This document shows, piece by piece, positions 27,967 through 36,255 of a stretch of DNA of 45,529 nt (positions are counted from its first letter, which is position 1; every line of letters begins with the position of its first letter). Where the stretch lies: assembly GCA_905480485.1 (NCBI GenBank), contig CAJQQM010000210.1, positions 1 through 45,529 of the forward strand. Reading direction: 5' to 3'. The notes under the pieces are model-generated. The model was not told the origin of the DNA. It searched no databases and saw only the letters and a program-made list of their open reading frames with translations. A program made the translations under genes and the position numbers. The stretch comes from an uncultured Aureispira sp. (GTDB taxonomy: Bacteria > Bacteroidota > Bacteroidia > Chitinophagales > Saprospiraceae).

Positions 27967-28093
27967 GAAATTGGATAGTTTAAATTGATAATAATCTATT
28001 AAAATTACTAAAAATAACAGCGCCTACCAACCTCCGTCCTAGAAGCCTAAGCTAAAGTGTTTTATTTTGACAAAATTTAGTTGTTCATCATTT

Positions 28094-28101
28094 TAAATTT
28101 G
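28094..28101 (+). promoter_or_regulatory. Possible -7 box for the oxygenase operon
   Basis: TAAATTTG matches TAnnTTTG fully, 112 bases before the ATG at 28213. A TTTG lies upstream but the spacing is about 24, longer than usual. It would serve the run of plus-strand genes from 28213. Confidence 0.3.
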
Positions 28102-28212
28102 TAAATAATGCACGGTGAATTTTAAAAATCAATTATTTCTTTTTAGCAAAATCGTTGAATGTCGTATATTGATGAATCAATTATTCAAAACTAAGTTCAA
28201 ACCGTTCCAACT

Positions 28213-29178
28213 ATGGCTTTAAAGACTGTTCCAACCGTTGATTATCATGACTTTATATCAAGGGACCCCCATAAAAGAACTCAATTTATTCAAGATCTCG
28301 GAGATGCATTTTCTCAAATTGGCTTTGTAATTGTTAAAAACCACGGCGTTTCGGAAGCGCTGCGCCAAGAACTTTTTGATATTTCTAGAGAAATATTTGA
28401 ACAACCGGTAGCGATCAAGCAGCAATACGAAGACATGCAAAATGGCGGTCAGAGAGGCTACATCTCAAAAGGTAGAGAGACTGCCAAAGGAGAGAAAGTA
28501 CCTGATTTAAAAGAGTTTTGGCATATTGGCCAAGAAGTAGTGAACGAACCTGCACTACAGGAAGCCTATCCTGACAACATTTGGATGAATGAAGTACCGC
28601 AACTTCAGACAGTAGGGATGAAAGTATATCGCACGTTTGAAGACACCGGGCGCAACCTACTTAAAGCTATTGCACTATACTTGGATTTAGCCGAAGATTA
28701 TTTTGATGCCAAAATACACAACGGAAATTCGGTTTTACGTTTATTGCACTATTTTCCCGTTACCAACATGGAGCAAATTGAAGAAGGTGCTGTCAGGGCT
28801 GCTGCCCACGGCGACATCAACCTTATTACCTTGCTGATGGGCGGGTCGGCCAAAGGCCTACAAGCCAAAAACTCAGATGGTGCATGGGTGGATATATCTC
28901 CAAATGAAAATGAAATCGTTATTAATATTGGTGATATGCTACACCGTCATACCAACGGCCGTTTAAAATCGACGATTCACCGTGTTATAAATCTAGACAA
29001 AGAATCAATGCTACATCCAAGGTATTCGGCTCCATTTTTCTTACACCCAAGAGGCGATATGGATTTATCCTGTTTAGATAATTGTGTTAGCGAAAATCAG
29101 CCAAAAGGCTATGAAGATATTAATGCAGGAGATTTCTTAAGAGAACGCATCCAACAATTGGGGCTACTCAAAAAATAA
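28213..29178 (+). CDS. Isopenicillin N synthase-like 2-oxoglutarate/Fe(II) oxygenase
   Basis: The 321-residue product has the DIOX_N domain (VPTVDYHDFISRD, GFVIVKNHGVSEALRQELFD) and the catalytic double-stranded beta-helix. The iron triad is His199-Asp201 (AAHGDINLITLL) and His256 (STIHRVIN). Arg270-x-Ser272 (PRYSAPFF) is the 2-oxoglutarate carboxylate clamp, so the cosubstrate is probably 2-oxoglutarate. Length is typical. The substrate cannot be read from the sequence and no biosynthetic cluster surrounds it, so an antibiotic role is not implied. It lies 29 bases before the methylase gene. Confidence 0.88.
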   Translation: MALKTVPTVDYHDFISRDPHKRTQFIQDLGDAFSQIGFVIVKNHGVSEALRQELFDISREIFEQPVAIKQQYEDMQNGGQRGYISKGRETAKGEKVPDLKEFWHIGQEVVNEPALQEAYPDNIWMNEVPQLQTVGMKVYRTFEDTGRNLLKAIALYLDLAEDYFDAKIHNGNSVLRLLHYFPVTNMEQIEEGAVRAAAHGDINLITLLMGGSAKGLQAKNSDGAWVDISPNENEIVINIGDMLHRHTNGRLKSTIHRVINLDKESMLHPRYSAPFFLHPRGDMDLSCLDNCVSENQPKGYEDINAGDFLRERIQQLGLLKK

Positions 29179-29207
29179 CACAAACGCCAAGCGTTGTAAC
29201 GAATAAT

Positions 29208-29918
29208 ATGCCAGGAAAATTATATTTAATCCCCACCCCGCTAGGGATAAATGGACAATATGCTTTGCCCGACTATATGCTCGAAATAGTTAGGGGCTTA
29301 GACGTTTTTATCACCGAACGAGGCAAAACTGCTCGTCAATTCCTAAAATCAATTGGACTGCACAAACCTTTGCAGTCTATGACTTTTTTTGAATTGAATA
29401 AACGAACGTCGCCCGATGATTTAAGTAGCTTTATTAAACCGGCTATCGAAGACAACAAAGATATTGGACTGATGTCTGAAGCAGGTTGTCCAGGCGTAGC
29501 TGACCCTGGCGCTGTCATCGTAAGCCTAGCCCACGATGCAGGTATTCAGGTAGTTCCTTTGGTAGGCCCATCCTCTATTTTATTAGCCCTGATGGCTTCT
29601 GGTATGAATGGACAAAGTTTTGCTTTTCATGGCTACTTACCACAAAAGCCCAATGAACGTAAAAAAGCCCTAAAAGAGAAAGAGAAACACGCTTCTAAGT
29701 GGAAACAAACACAACTATTTATCGAAACACCCTATCGAAACAATGCATTTGTTGAAGATGCCCTTCAGACACTTCGCGACGAAACTTATTTTGGAATCGC
29801 AACTGATATTACCTTAGCTTCGGAATACATTTGTAGTCATACTATTAGACGCTGGAAAAAGACAAAAATACCTAACTTGCACAAACGTCCTACTATTTTT
29901 ATGCTATTAGCTCGTTGA
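29208..29918 (+). CDS. RsmI-like SAM-dependent (tetrapyrrole methylase fold) methyltransferase
   Basis: The 236-residue product begins GKLYLIPTPLG, like the GTLYLVxTPIGN start of RsmI, and has SEAGCPGVADPGAVIV in place of the RsmI DAGxPGISDPG motif. VPLVGPSSILLALMASGM and GYLPQKPNERKK follow. RsmI 2'-O-methylates C1402 of 16S rRNA, but this protein lacks its C-terminal extension and is shorter. It fits the shorter Bacteroidota paralog group whose target is uncertain. It lies between the oxygenase and peptidase genes with short gaps. Confidence 0.85.
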   Translation: MPGKLYLIPTPLGINGQYALPDYMLEIVRGLDVFITERGKTARQFLKSIGLHKPLQSMTFFELNKRTSPDDLSSFIKPAIEDNKDIGLMSEAGCPGVADPGAVIVSLAHDAGIQVVPLVGPSSILLALMASGMNGQSFAFHGYLPQKPNERKKALKEKEKHASKWKQTQLFIETPYRNNAFVEDALQTLRDETYFGIATDITLASEYICSHTIRRWKKTKIPNLHKRPTIFMLLAR

Positions 29919-29964
29919 GCAAATGGACTGAATGAATATTCATCAAAATATCAAAATAATTACC

Positions 29965-31359
29965 ATGAAAATCAATTGGATTTTAATTAGCGTACTTTTT
30001 CTAAGTGCTACCCTAATGCAGGCACAGACACTCAATGAAGATGAAGAAATCAGGTACCTTAAAAAATTGTATACGAATATATTAACCCAAAGCCCTGCGC
30101 ATGATTGGCTGCATTACCTATGTAAAAATGCAGGTGGTCGCCTTGGCGGATCGCCTGAGTACGCTGCAGCCGTTGCCTATACAAGTCATATGCTCGATAC
30201 GATAGGAGCCGACAAAGTGTGGACACAAGCGGTTGAAGTTCCGTATTGGAGAAGAGGCCCTGTAGAAAAAGCAAGGATTATTAATTCTAAACATTTGGGT
30301 GCAGTTGACCTTTCGGTTGTAGCGCTTGGTTTTTCGGAAGGGACCGATGCCTTAGGGATGAGTGCACAAGTTGTCGAGGTCAAGAACTTTGAAGAATTAG
30401 AAGAATTAGGGTCTAAAGTAAAAGGAAAGATTGTTTTTTACAATCGCCCGATGGAAGTAGAACGTCTTAATACGTTTCATGCTTACGGCGCAGCAGTCAA
30501 TCAACGGACAGCAGGTCCGCGCCGTGCCTCTGAATTAGGGGCAGTAGGTGCTATTGTTCGTTCAATGACGGTCAAATACGATAATGTTCCGCACTCGGGG
30601 GTGACTGTTTTTAAGGATCAAAAACCTATTCCTGCAGTTGGTATAGGCCTAAAAGATGCCGATTTGCTTAGTAGTCTGCTAAAAAAAGAACCGCAACTTC
30701 GTGTTAATATTCAATTGAGTTGCCGACATATGGGTAAACGCACTGCGCATACTGTAATTGGTGAAATTAAAGGTAGCGAAAAACCAGACGAAATTATTTT
30801 GGTTGGCGGACATTTAGATTCTTGGGATATAGGCGAAGGGGCACACGATGATGGGGCAGGTGTAGTACAGTCGATGGAAGTGCTTCATTTGTTTAAAAGA
30901 ATGGGTATACGCCCCAAAAGAACGATTCGTTGTGTATTGTTTGCCAATGAAGAAAACGGTATGTATGGTGCAACTGAATATGCTAAACTAGCCAAGAAAA
31001 AAGGAGAAAATCACATCGCTGCTATCGAATCAGATGCAGGGGGTCATACACCGGTAGGCTTTAGAATGGATGCAGAAGCTTCTATTGCCAAAGAAAGCTA
31101 TGCACGCGTCCAAAAATGGCGCTCTATTTTCTCCTCCCTTGGAGTGTGGGATATTCAACCTGGTGGTTCGGCAGCTGATATATCAAGGTTAAAAGATCAA
31201 AAAACGGTCTTGTTTGGATACCGCCCCGACAGTCAACGTTATTTCGATTATCATCATTCCGAAAGAGATGTATTTGAAAATGTACATCGTAGGGAATTGC
31301 TATTAGGCGGTGGTGCAATGGCCGCATTAGTTTACTTGATTGACAAGTACGGCATTTGA
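29965..31359 (+). CDS. M28 family zinc peptidase (carboxypeptidase Q-like), secreted
   Basis: The start at 29965 gives a good signal peptide (MKINWILISVLFLSATLMQAQ in pieces); a start at 29932 adds a non-signal extension. The 464-residue product has a PA-like insert domain and an M28 catalytic domain. Metal ligands are seen in GGHLDSWDIGEGAHDDGAG, FANEENGMYGA, ESDAGGHTP and YHHSERD. The order H-D-E-D-H is complete, so it should be an active two-zinc aminopeptidase or dipeptidase in the periplasm. Its stop overlaps the TTG start of the next gene by three bases. Confidence 0.9.
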   Translation: MKINWILISVLFLSATLMQAQTLNEDEEIRYLKKLYTNILTQSPAHDWLHYLCKNAGGRLGGSPEYAAAVAYTSHMLDTIGADKVWTQAVEVPYWRRGPVEKARIINSKHLGAVDLSVVALGFSEGTDALGMSAQVVEVKNFEELEELGSKVKGKIVFYNRPMEVERLNTFHAYGAAVNQRTAGPRRASELGAVGAIVRSMTVKYDNVPHSGVTVFKDQKPIPAVGIGLKDADLLSSLLKKEPQLRVNIQLSCRHMGKRTAHTVIGEIKGSEKPDEIILVGGHLDSWDIGEGAHDDGAGVVQSMEVLHLFKRMGIRPKRTIRCVLFANEENGMYGATEYAKLAKKKGENHIAAIESDAGGHTPVGFRMDAEASIAKESYARVQKWRSIFSSLGVWDIQPGGSAADISRLKDQKTVLFGYRPDSQRYFDYHHSERDVFENVHRRELLLGGGAMAALVYLIDKYGI

Positions 31360-32327
31360 TTTTACGGCCACTACATATTAGTCTATTGGTATCCTTTCTT
31401 TGTTTTTTGTGGACATCCTGCCAAAAAGACAAACGGGACTATAATGTACAGCTACATCAATTACCCACCGAATTAGCACTAACTGATGTTTATTTTATCA
31501 GCGCCGATACGGGCTTTGTTACTGCAGGTAATTTGTTCAGTGCAGGCTTGGTTTACGGGACAACCGATGCTGGACTTCATTGGGATACGCTTCTGCAAAC
31601 AGGCCAAGGTTGCAATAGTATCTCCTATCATAAAAATCAACTTTGCATTAGCGAATGTGGCAATAAGTTTCACTTCACAGACGATTTCGTCAATTGGTCG
31701 TATTACAGCAGTAGTGGTTGGTGGCGTTGGCATCAACACACTTGGTTGCCTGATGACCAGCTGATTTTGGTGGGAGGAGGAAATTTTGGAGATGGTCATA
31801 TTCATCAGAAAGAACCTGGAAATAATAAGCTTGTACGCAGTGATTCCATACAATTTGAATTGATGGACATAAGCTATTGCTCAAACGGCAAATTAATCAC
31901 CGTTGGTTATGGGCTTATCATGACATCGGTAGATGCAGGTCTTAGTTGGCAAATTAGCCCCATAGAAGGAGATTTTTTTAGAGGGGTTGATTTTCCAACT
32001 AACCAAACAGGGTATGTAGTTGGTGAGTATGGTTCTGTTTATAAAACAACAAATAACGGACAAGATTGGCAAAAGATACGCGCGGCTAATTCTATATTCT
32101 CTAATCAAAGCACCCTTTTGCGTGACATTGCTTTTGTAAACGAACAAACGGGCCTGATTGTTGGTAGAAATAATACCGTACTTCGTACAGACAATGGCGG
32201 AAAAAGCTGGCAAAAGGTTGAAAACCTAACAGACCCTGTTGATATTAATAAAATTACAATTGCCTACAACAAAGCTTATCTTGCAGGAGATTATGGAAAA
32301 TTGCTAATTCTTAATTTAGATAATTAA
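31356..32327 (+). CDS. Lipoprotein with YCF48/BNR-like propeller repeats
   Basis: The start appears to be a TTG at 31356 that overlaps the TGA of the peptidase gene (TTGA), a coupling geometry; no ATG precedes the signal peptide. The lipobox is LWTSC, with lipidated Cys22. The mature part has repeats of the YCF48/HCF136 type: GLVYGTTDAGLHWDTLL, TSVDAGLSWQISP, YKTTNNGQDWQKI, LRTDNGGKSWQKV. A six- or seven-bladed propeller of about 300 residues is expected. YCF48 proteins help photosystem II assembly in phototrophs, but in Bacteroidota the role is not known. Confidence 0.82.
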   Translation: MILRPLHISLLVSFLCFLWTSCQKDKRDYNVQLHQLPTELALTDVYFISADTGFVTAGNLFSAGLVYGTTDAGLHWDTLLQTGQGCNSISYHKNQLCISECGNKFHFTDDFVNWSYYSSSGWWRWHQHTWLPDDQLILVGGGNFGDGHIHQKEPGNNKLVRSDSIQFELMDISYCSNGKLITVGYGLIMTSVDAGLSWQISPIEGDFFRGVDFPTNQTGYVVGEYGSVYKTTNNGQDWQKIRAANSIFSNQSTLLRDIAFVNEQTGLIVGRNNTVLRTDNGGKSWQKVENLTDPVDINKITIAYNKAYLAGDYGKLLILNLDN

Positions 32328-32353
32328 CGCTTTAATAACTAGTAAATAGCATT

Positions 32354-33931
32354 ATGAGCTTTACACCTTGGATAAAAATAGGATTATTATTATGCCTTCT
32401 TTGGGGCAACAAGCAAGCAAAAGCGCAGCTTTTATCGCTCGAAGATTTAGCTAAAGAAAAAATCTACTACTCGATTGACCAAGCGGTCAGAGACGCCGAC
32501 CAAGCCAAACGATTACGGGTATTCAGACGTGCCTATTCTTTCCCTACTGCTGTTCCTCGTATGCTGCAGCTTCAGTGGCTTACCATGAATCACACACTGA
32601 TTGAGTCAGTCCCTGAATCCATAAAAAACATGCAAAATTTGCAAGTTCTAGAGCTAAGAGGCAACAAACTCAAGCGTTTGCCTGAGGCGATTTGTGCTTT
32701 GTCTAATTTAAAACAACTCGACCTTTCCAAAAACCATCTAACAGGCCTTCCCCAAAACTTTTCGGAGCTAAAGCAGCTTCAGTCCCTAAATATTGGCCAA
32801 AACAAAAAAATAACAGCCCTTCCTAATCAAATATTTGAACAGACTTCTTTGAAAAGCCTTGTCATCAGACAAATTAAACTCGAACAGTTACCCCCTGCTA
32901 TCGGACAACTCAAGCACTTAGAGGTTTTGGACTTATACGGTAATAAACTTTCCAAAATTCCTGCTGAAATAGGCTTACTTGTACAGCTCAAGCAGCTTAA
33001 TGTTGGGATGAATGAAATTAAAAATGGCCAAAACATTTTTGATTGGTTGAGTCAATTAAACGCGCTAGAGTTTTTGAATATTGACGCGCTAGGCCTCAAA
33101 AATCTAGGACCAAACATCGCGCAGTTTAAACGTTTAAAATACTTAAGTGCGCAGCTTAATAATATCAAGTATTTGCCTGCTGAACTTTATACCATGCAGC
33201 AACTAAAGGTATTGGATGTCTCTTCTAACCTATTAGATACGCTTGACCAAGCAATTGCGAACTTAGTTAATCTAGAAACGTTAAATCTAGAACGCAACGA
33301 GTTTGACCAATTACCGGACGCATTTGGAGCACTCAAAAAACTCAAAAAACTCAAATTAGGCGTCAACCGTTTACGTTCAATCCCACAAAGTATTACCGAA
33401 TTAGAGGCTTTGGAATCACTTGATATCGCGAATACCGGGCTAAGAGATTTGCCCAAGGGCTTTGGACAACTCAAGAATCTTAGTTTTCTTAATTTAGCCT
33501 TTAACAAATACCTCAACCCTAGTCGGGCTGCCAAAGAACTAATTCGCTTGCCTTTATTAAAAACACTAGAAATGAGTCAAAATGGACATACGAATTTTTC
33601 AGACAGCTGGACTCAGTTAAAAGCTATAGAAGATTGGGATTTGCGCGATAATAACTTTAAAAACTTACCGGATTCTATAGGTAGACTTCAGACACTTAAA
33701 AAACTCGACTTGCGTTACAATCAGCTCAAGGAGGTCCCTGAATCGATTGGACAATTACTAAATTTAGAAAAATTAGACTTAGGATATAACGCCCTACGTC
33801 GATTACCTGAATCTATCAAGCAGCTCAAAAATCTTAAATTATTAAAGCTCGAACGCAATAAAATATCAGCAGAAGAACGTTTAAAAATTAAAAATTGGTT
33901 GCCTAATACCAAAATTTTATTCGAACACTAA
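32354..33931 (+). CDS. Secreted leucine-rich repeat protein
   Basis: The 525-residue product has a signal peptide (about 1-25, ending KQAKAQ). It then has about 17 repeats of 23 residues following LxxLPxxIxxLxxLxxLxLxxNxL, for example LPEAICALSNLKQLDLSKNH and LPESIKQLKNLKLLKLERNK. This is the bacterial/plant-like LRR class and forms a solenoid for protein binding. There is no T9SS tail or membrane anchor, so it is probably periplasmic. It lies 26 bases after the propeller lipoprotein. The gene is followed by the trp promoter region with no terminator seen. Confidence 0.85.
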   Translation: MSFTPWIKIGLLLCLLWGNKQAKAQLLSLEDLAKEKIYYSIDQAVRDADQAKRLRVFRRAYSFPTAVPRMLQLQWLTMNHTLIESVPESIKNMQNLQVLELRGNKLKRLPEAICALSNLKQLDLSKNHLTGLPQNFSELKQLQSLNIGQNKKITALPNQIFEQTSLKSLVIRQIKLEQLPPAIGQLKHLEVLDLYGNKLSKIPAEIGLLVQLKQLNVGMNEIKNGQNIFDWLSQLNALEFLNIDALGLKNLGPNIAQFKRLKYLSAQLNNIKYLPAELYTMQQLKVLDVSSNLLDTLDQAIANLVNLETLNLERNEFDQLPDAFGALKKLKKLKLGVNRLRSIPQSITELEALESLDIANTGLRDLPKGFGQLKNLSFLNLAFNKYLNPSRAAKELIRLPLLKTLEMSQNGHTNFSDSWTQLKAIEDWDLRDNNFKNLPDSIGRLQTLKKLDLRYNQLKEVPESIGQLLNLEKLDLGYNALRRLPESIKQLKNLKLLKLERNKISAEERLKIKNWLPNTKILFEH

Positions 33932-34006
33932 GTATTGTTTTACAGCACTTTAAATACAAATAAGCTCTATTGATCTTTAAATATTACAAAAAAAACAAAC
34001 TAAAAA

Positions 34007-34038
34007 CTTGTAAGTTTAGCCAAAACAACCAATATTTG
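34007..34038 (+). promoter_or_regulatory. Candidate promoter of the trp operon
   Basis: CTTG (34007-34010) and AATATTTG (34031-34038) fit the TTTG / TAnnTTTG consensus with one mismatch each and a 20-base spacer. Transcription would then start almost at the leader ATG (34044). An alternative -7 box, TAAGTTTA at 34011-34018, would leave about 20 bases of leader. Confidence 0.3.
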
Positions 34039-34043
34039 TATCA

Positions 34044-34133
34044 ATGAAAAATAACTACATACATATCAATACTAACAAAAATAACAGCACCAATCTTTGG
34101 TGGTGGACTACTTCCCTCCGATGGCGACAGTAG
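34044..34133 (+). CDS. trpL: trp operon leader peptide
   Basis: A 29-codon ATG frame carries three consecutive Trp codons (34098-34106, in NLWWWTTSLRWRQ) and a fourth Trp codon at 34122-34124, then TAG. Trp is a rare residue, so four in 29 codons upstream of a trp operon points to a sensor of charged tRNA-Trp. The Trp run forms part of a small hairpin (CACCAA/TTGGTG, 34088-34102). An intrinsic terminator begins 39 bases after the stop codon. Translation should decide whether RNA polymerase reads into trpE. This role is inferred from the layout, which matches the enterobacterial trpL scheme. Confidence 0.85.
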   Translation: MKNNYIHINTNKNNSTNLWWWTTSLRWRQ

Positions 34134-34171
34134 CATAATTTTGTTGTATTAATCCTCTTACATAGGTTTTA

Positions 34172-34212
34172 CAAAACTTGCAAATCGCCCCGCGATTTGC
34201 AAGTTTTTTTTT
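34172..34212 (+). terminator. Intrinsic terminator of the trp attenuator
   Basis: A perfect stem of up to 16 bp (AAAACTTGCAAATCGC paired with its complement, 34173-34207, loop CCC) is followed by nine T residues (34204-34212), ending 25 bases before the trpE start. A competing structure is possible: GGCGA (34123-34127), GCA (34133-34135) and TTTTGT (34139-34144) can pair in register with TCGCC (34185-34189), TGC (34179-34181) and ACAAAA (34171-34176). This would open the terminator when the ribosome stalls at the Trp run. Confidence 0.88.
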
Positions 34213-34237
34213 GTCCATATCTAGCCAATTCTTTATC

Positions 34238-35638
34238 ATGAATACCATTAAATTACATACCGTCTGTCGTCGATTTTTATCCGATATGCATACCCCCGTG
34301 CGGCTTTACTTACAGTTACGCGACCACATTCCGCACTGCTTATTGCTTGAAAGTTCCGATTATCAATCCAAGGAAAATAGTTTTTCTTTTATTTGTGCTA
34401 AACCAATTGCAGAAATTAGTATAAAAGATCATCTGATACAATACCAAACGCCTAAAGGCCGCAGGTCTGAAGCTATCCCACCCCGTACAAATGTATCGAG
34501 CTTATTAAAAAAATTTTGCGATCAATTTGAGTTTAGCGGGGCGGACGAATTTCAACAATTTAACGGCTTGTTCGGACATACTAATTTTGATGCGGTACAA
34601 TATTTTGAGCAAATAGCTATAGACCACAACAAAAAACAACACGATACCCCCGACCTTCGCTATGCCTTATATCAATATCTCATTGTTATCAATCACTATA
34701 ATAATGAACTGTTCCTGCTCGAAAATATAGCGGAGGGCGCGCCTTGCACCTTGGATAAATTAGAAGGGTATTTTAAAAAAGGAGCCATCACAACTTATTC
34801 TTTTCAAACCGAGGGTTCTCAAACGAGCAATATCAATGATCAAGCTTTTAAAGATCTTGTCCGTGCAGGAAAAAAACATTGTGCTTTAGGAGATGTTTTT
34901 CAAGTCGTTTTTTCTAGACAATTTCAACAAAAATACAAAGGTGACGACTTTAATGTATACAGAAGCCTTCGGTCTGTCAATCCATCACCCTACCTCTACT
35001 ATTTTGATTATGGTAGCTATAAAATTTTTGGTTCCTCTCCTGAAGCGCAACTCATGATAAAAGACAATAAAGCTTCGTTGATGCCTATTGCCGGCACGTA
35101 CAAACGAAGTGGCAATGCTTCAATTGATAAACAGAGGGCGCAACAATTGCTAGAAGACCCTAAGGAAAATGCCGAACATGTCATGCTAGTTGACTTGGCA
35201 CGCAACGATTTGAACCGACACACAAGCAACGTTGCTGTTGCGGCCTACAAAGAAGTACACTATTACAGTCATGTGATGCACTTAGTATCTAAAGTAGAGG
35301 GAGATATTCAAGACGACTGCTCAATTTTCCAGGTTTTTGGCGACACCTTCCCGGCCGGTACACTTTCGGGGGCTCCAAAATTTAGAGCTTTAGAACTGAT
35401 TCAGCGCTATGAGAATCAAAACCGTGGATTTTATGGTGGCTCAATTGGTTTTTTTAACCCGAAAGGGCAGCTCAATCAAGCCATAATTATCCGTTCTTTT
35501 ATGAGCATAAATCAGTGTCTTTATTTTCAGGCAGGCGCCGGTATTGTAATAGATTCGGATGAAGAAAAAGAACTTAAAGAGGTTAATAACAAATTAGCGG
35601 CCTTACAGAAGGCACTCGAAATAGCTACAAAACTATAA
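34238..35638 (+). CDS. trpE: Anthranilate synthase component I
   Basis: The ATG at 34238 is chosen because an upstream in-frame TTG lies within the attenuator hairpin. The 466-residue product makes anthranilate from chorismate with TrpG. The N-terminal LLESSDY is the Trp feedback-binding motif, so end-product inhibition is expected. The chorismate-utilising domain has MPIAGTYKRSGN, DLARNDLNRH, VMHLVSKVEG, DTFPAGTLSGAPKFRALELI, GGSIGFF and QAGAGIVIDSDEEKELKEV. It is the first structural gene of trpEGDCFBA, 17 bases from trpG. Confidence 0.97.
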   Translation: MNTIKLHTVCRRFLSDMHTPVRLYLQLRDHIPHCLLLESSDYQSKENSFSFICAKPIAEISIKDHLIQYQTPKGRRSEAIPPRTNVSSLLKKFCDQFEFSGADEFQQFNGLFGHTNFDAVQYFEQIAIDHNKKQHDTPDLRYALYQYLIVINHYNNELFLLENIAEGAPCTLDKLEGYFKKGAITTYSFQTEGSQTSNINDQAFKDLVRAGKKHCALGDVFQVVFSRQFQQKYKGDDFNVYRSLRSVNPSPYLYYFDYGSYKIFGSSPEAQLMIKDNKASLMPIAGTYKRSGNASIDKQRAQQLLEDPKENAEHVMLVDLARNDLNRHTSNVAVAAYKEVHYYSHVMHLVSKVEGDIQDDCSIFQVFGDTFPAGTLSGAPKFRALELIQRYENQNRGFYGGSIGFFNPKGQLNQAIIIRSFMSINQCLYFQAGAGIVIDSDEEKELKEVNNKLAALQKALEIATKL

Positions 35639-35655
35639 ATTAAAAAATACAGCTA

Positions 35656-36246
35656 ATGAAAATACTAGTGATCGATAATTATGATTCTTTTACCTACAAC
35701 CTGGTGCAACAACTCAAGGAATTAAACCTTGGTACGATCGATATATATCGAAATGACGCGATTGAACTTGATGCAGTAGCCAATTATGATCTAATTATTT
35801 TGTCCCCAGGGCCAGGACTGCCCAAGGATGCAGGAATATTGCTTGAGCTAATTCAAAAATACGGTAACAAAATCCCCATGTTGGGCATTTGTCTCGGACA
35901 CCAGGCTATTGCCCAGGTATACGGAGCTTCTTTAAGTAATTTAAAACAGGTATACCATGGTTTGGCAACAGCCATTCGTGTTTTGAGACCGGAGGGAGTG
36001 TTTAAAGGACAAGACGAACGGATGACAGTAGGTCGTTACCATTCTTGGGTAGTTGATAAACAAGGATTTCCGGATTGTCTGACAATAACTGCCGTTGACG
36101 AACAAGGTTACATTATGGCCCTTCGGCACAAAGAATTTCCTGTCTTCGGGATGCAATTTCACCCAGAATCAATTTTAACCCCTCAAGGATTAGAACTATT
36201 AAAAAACTTTGTAACAACAGCCTGCAGCAAGGTAGCACTTGTTTAA
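35656..36246 (+). CDS. trpG: Anthranilate synthase component II (glutamine amidotransferase)
   Basis: The 196-residue product is a class I glutamine amidotransferase supplying ammonia to TrpE. It begins ILVIDNYDSFTYNLVQQL. The nucleophile Cys is in MLGICLGHQAIAQVYGA and the His-Glu pair in MQFHPESIL. LSPGPGLPKDAG forms the oxyanion region. It could also serve p-aminobenzoate synthesis, as in other bacteria with one such subunit. trpD starts 9 bases later. Confidence 0.96.
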   Translation: MKILVIDNYDSFTYNLVQQLKELNLGTIDIYRNDAIELDAVANYDLIILSPGPGLPKDAGILLELIQKYGNKIPMLGICLGHQAIAQVYGASLSNLKQVYHGLATAIRVLRPEGVFKGQDERMTVGRYHSWVVDKQGFPDCLTITAVDEQGYIMALRHKEFPVFGMQFHPESILTPQGLELLKNFVTTACSKVALV

Positions 36247-36255
36247 ATATAGCCT

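Noticed and set aside
28213-29178. Antibiotic (beta-lactam) biosynthesis from the isopenicillin N synthase-like gene
   Set aside because: No peptide synthetase or other biosynthetic genes nearby; the family is broad and the substrate is unknown.
34178-34237. Upstream extension of trpE from a TTG
   Set aside because: It would translate through the attenuator hairpin and T-tract; the ATG at 34238 fits family length.
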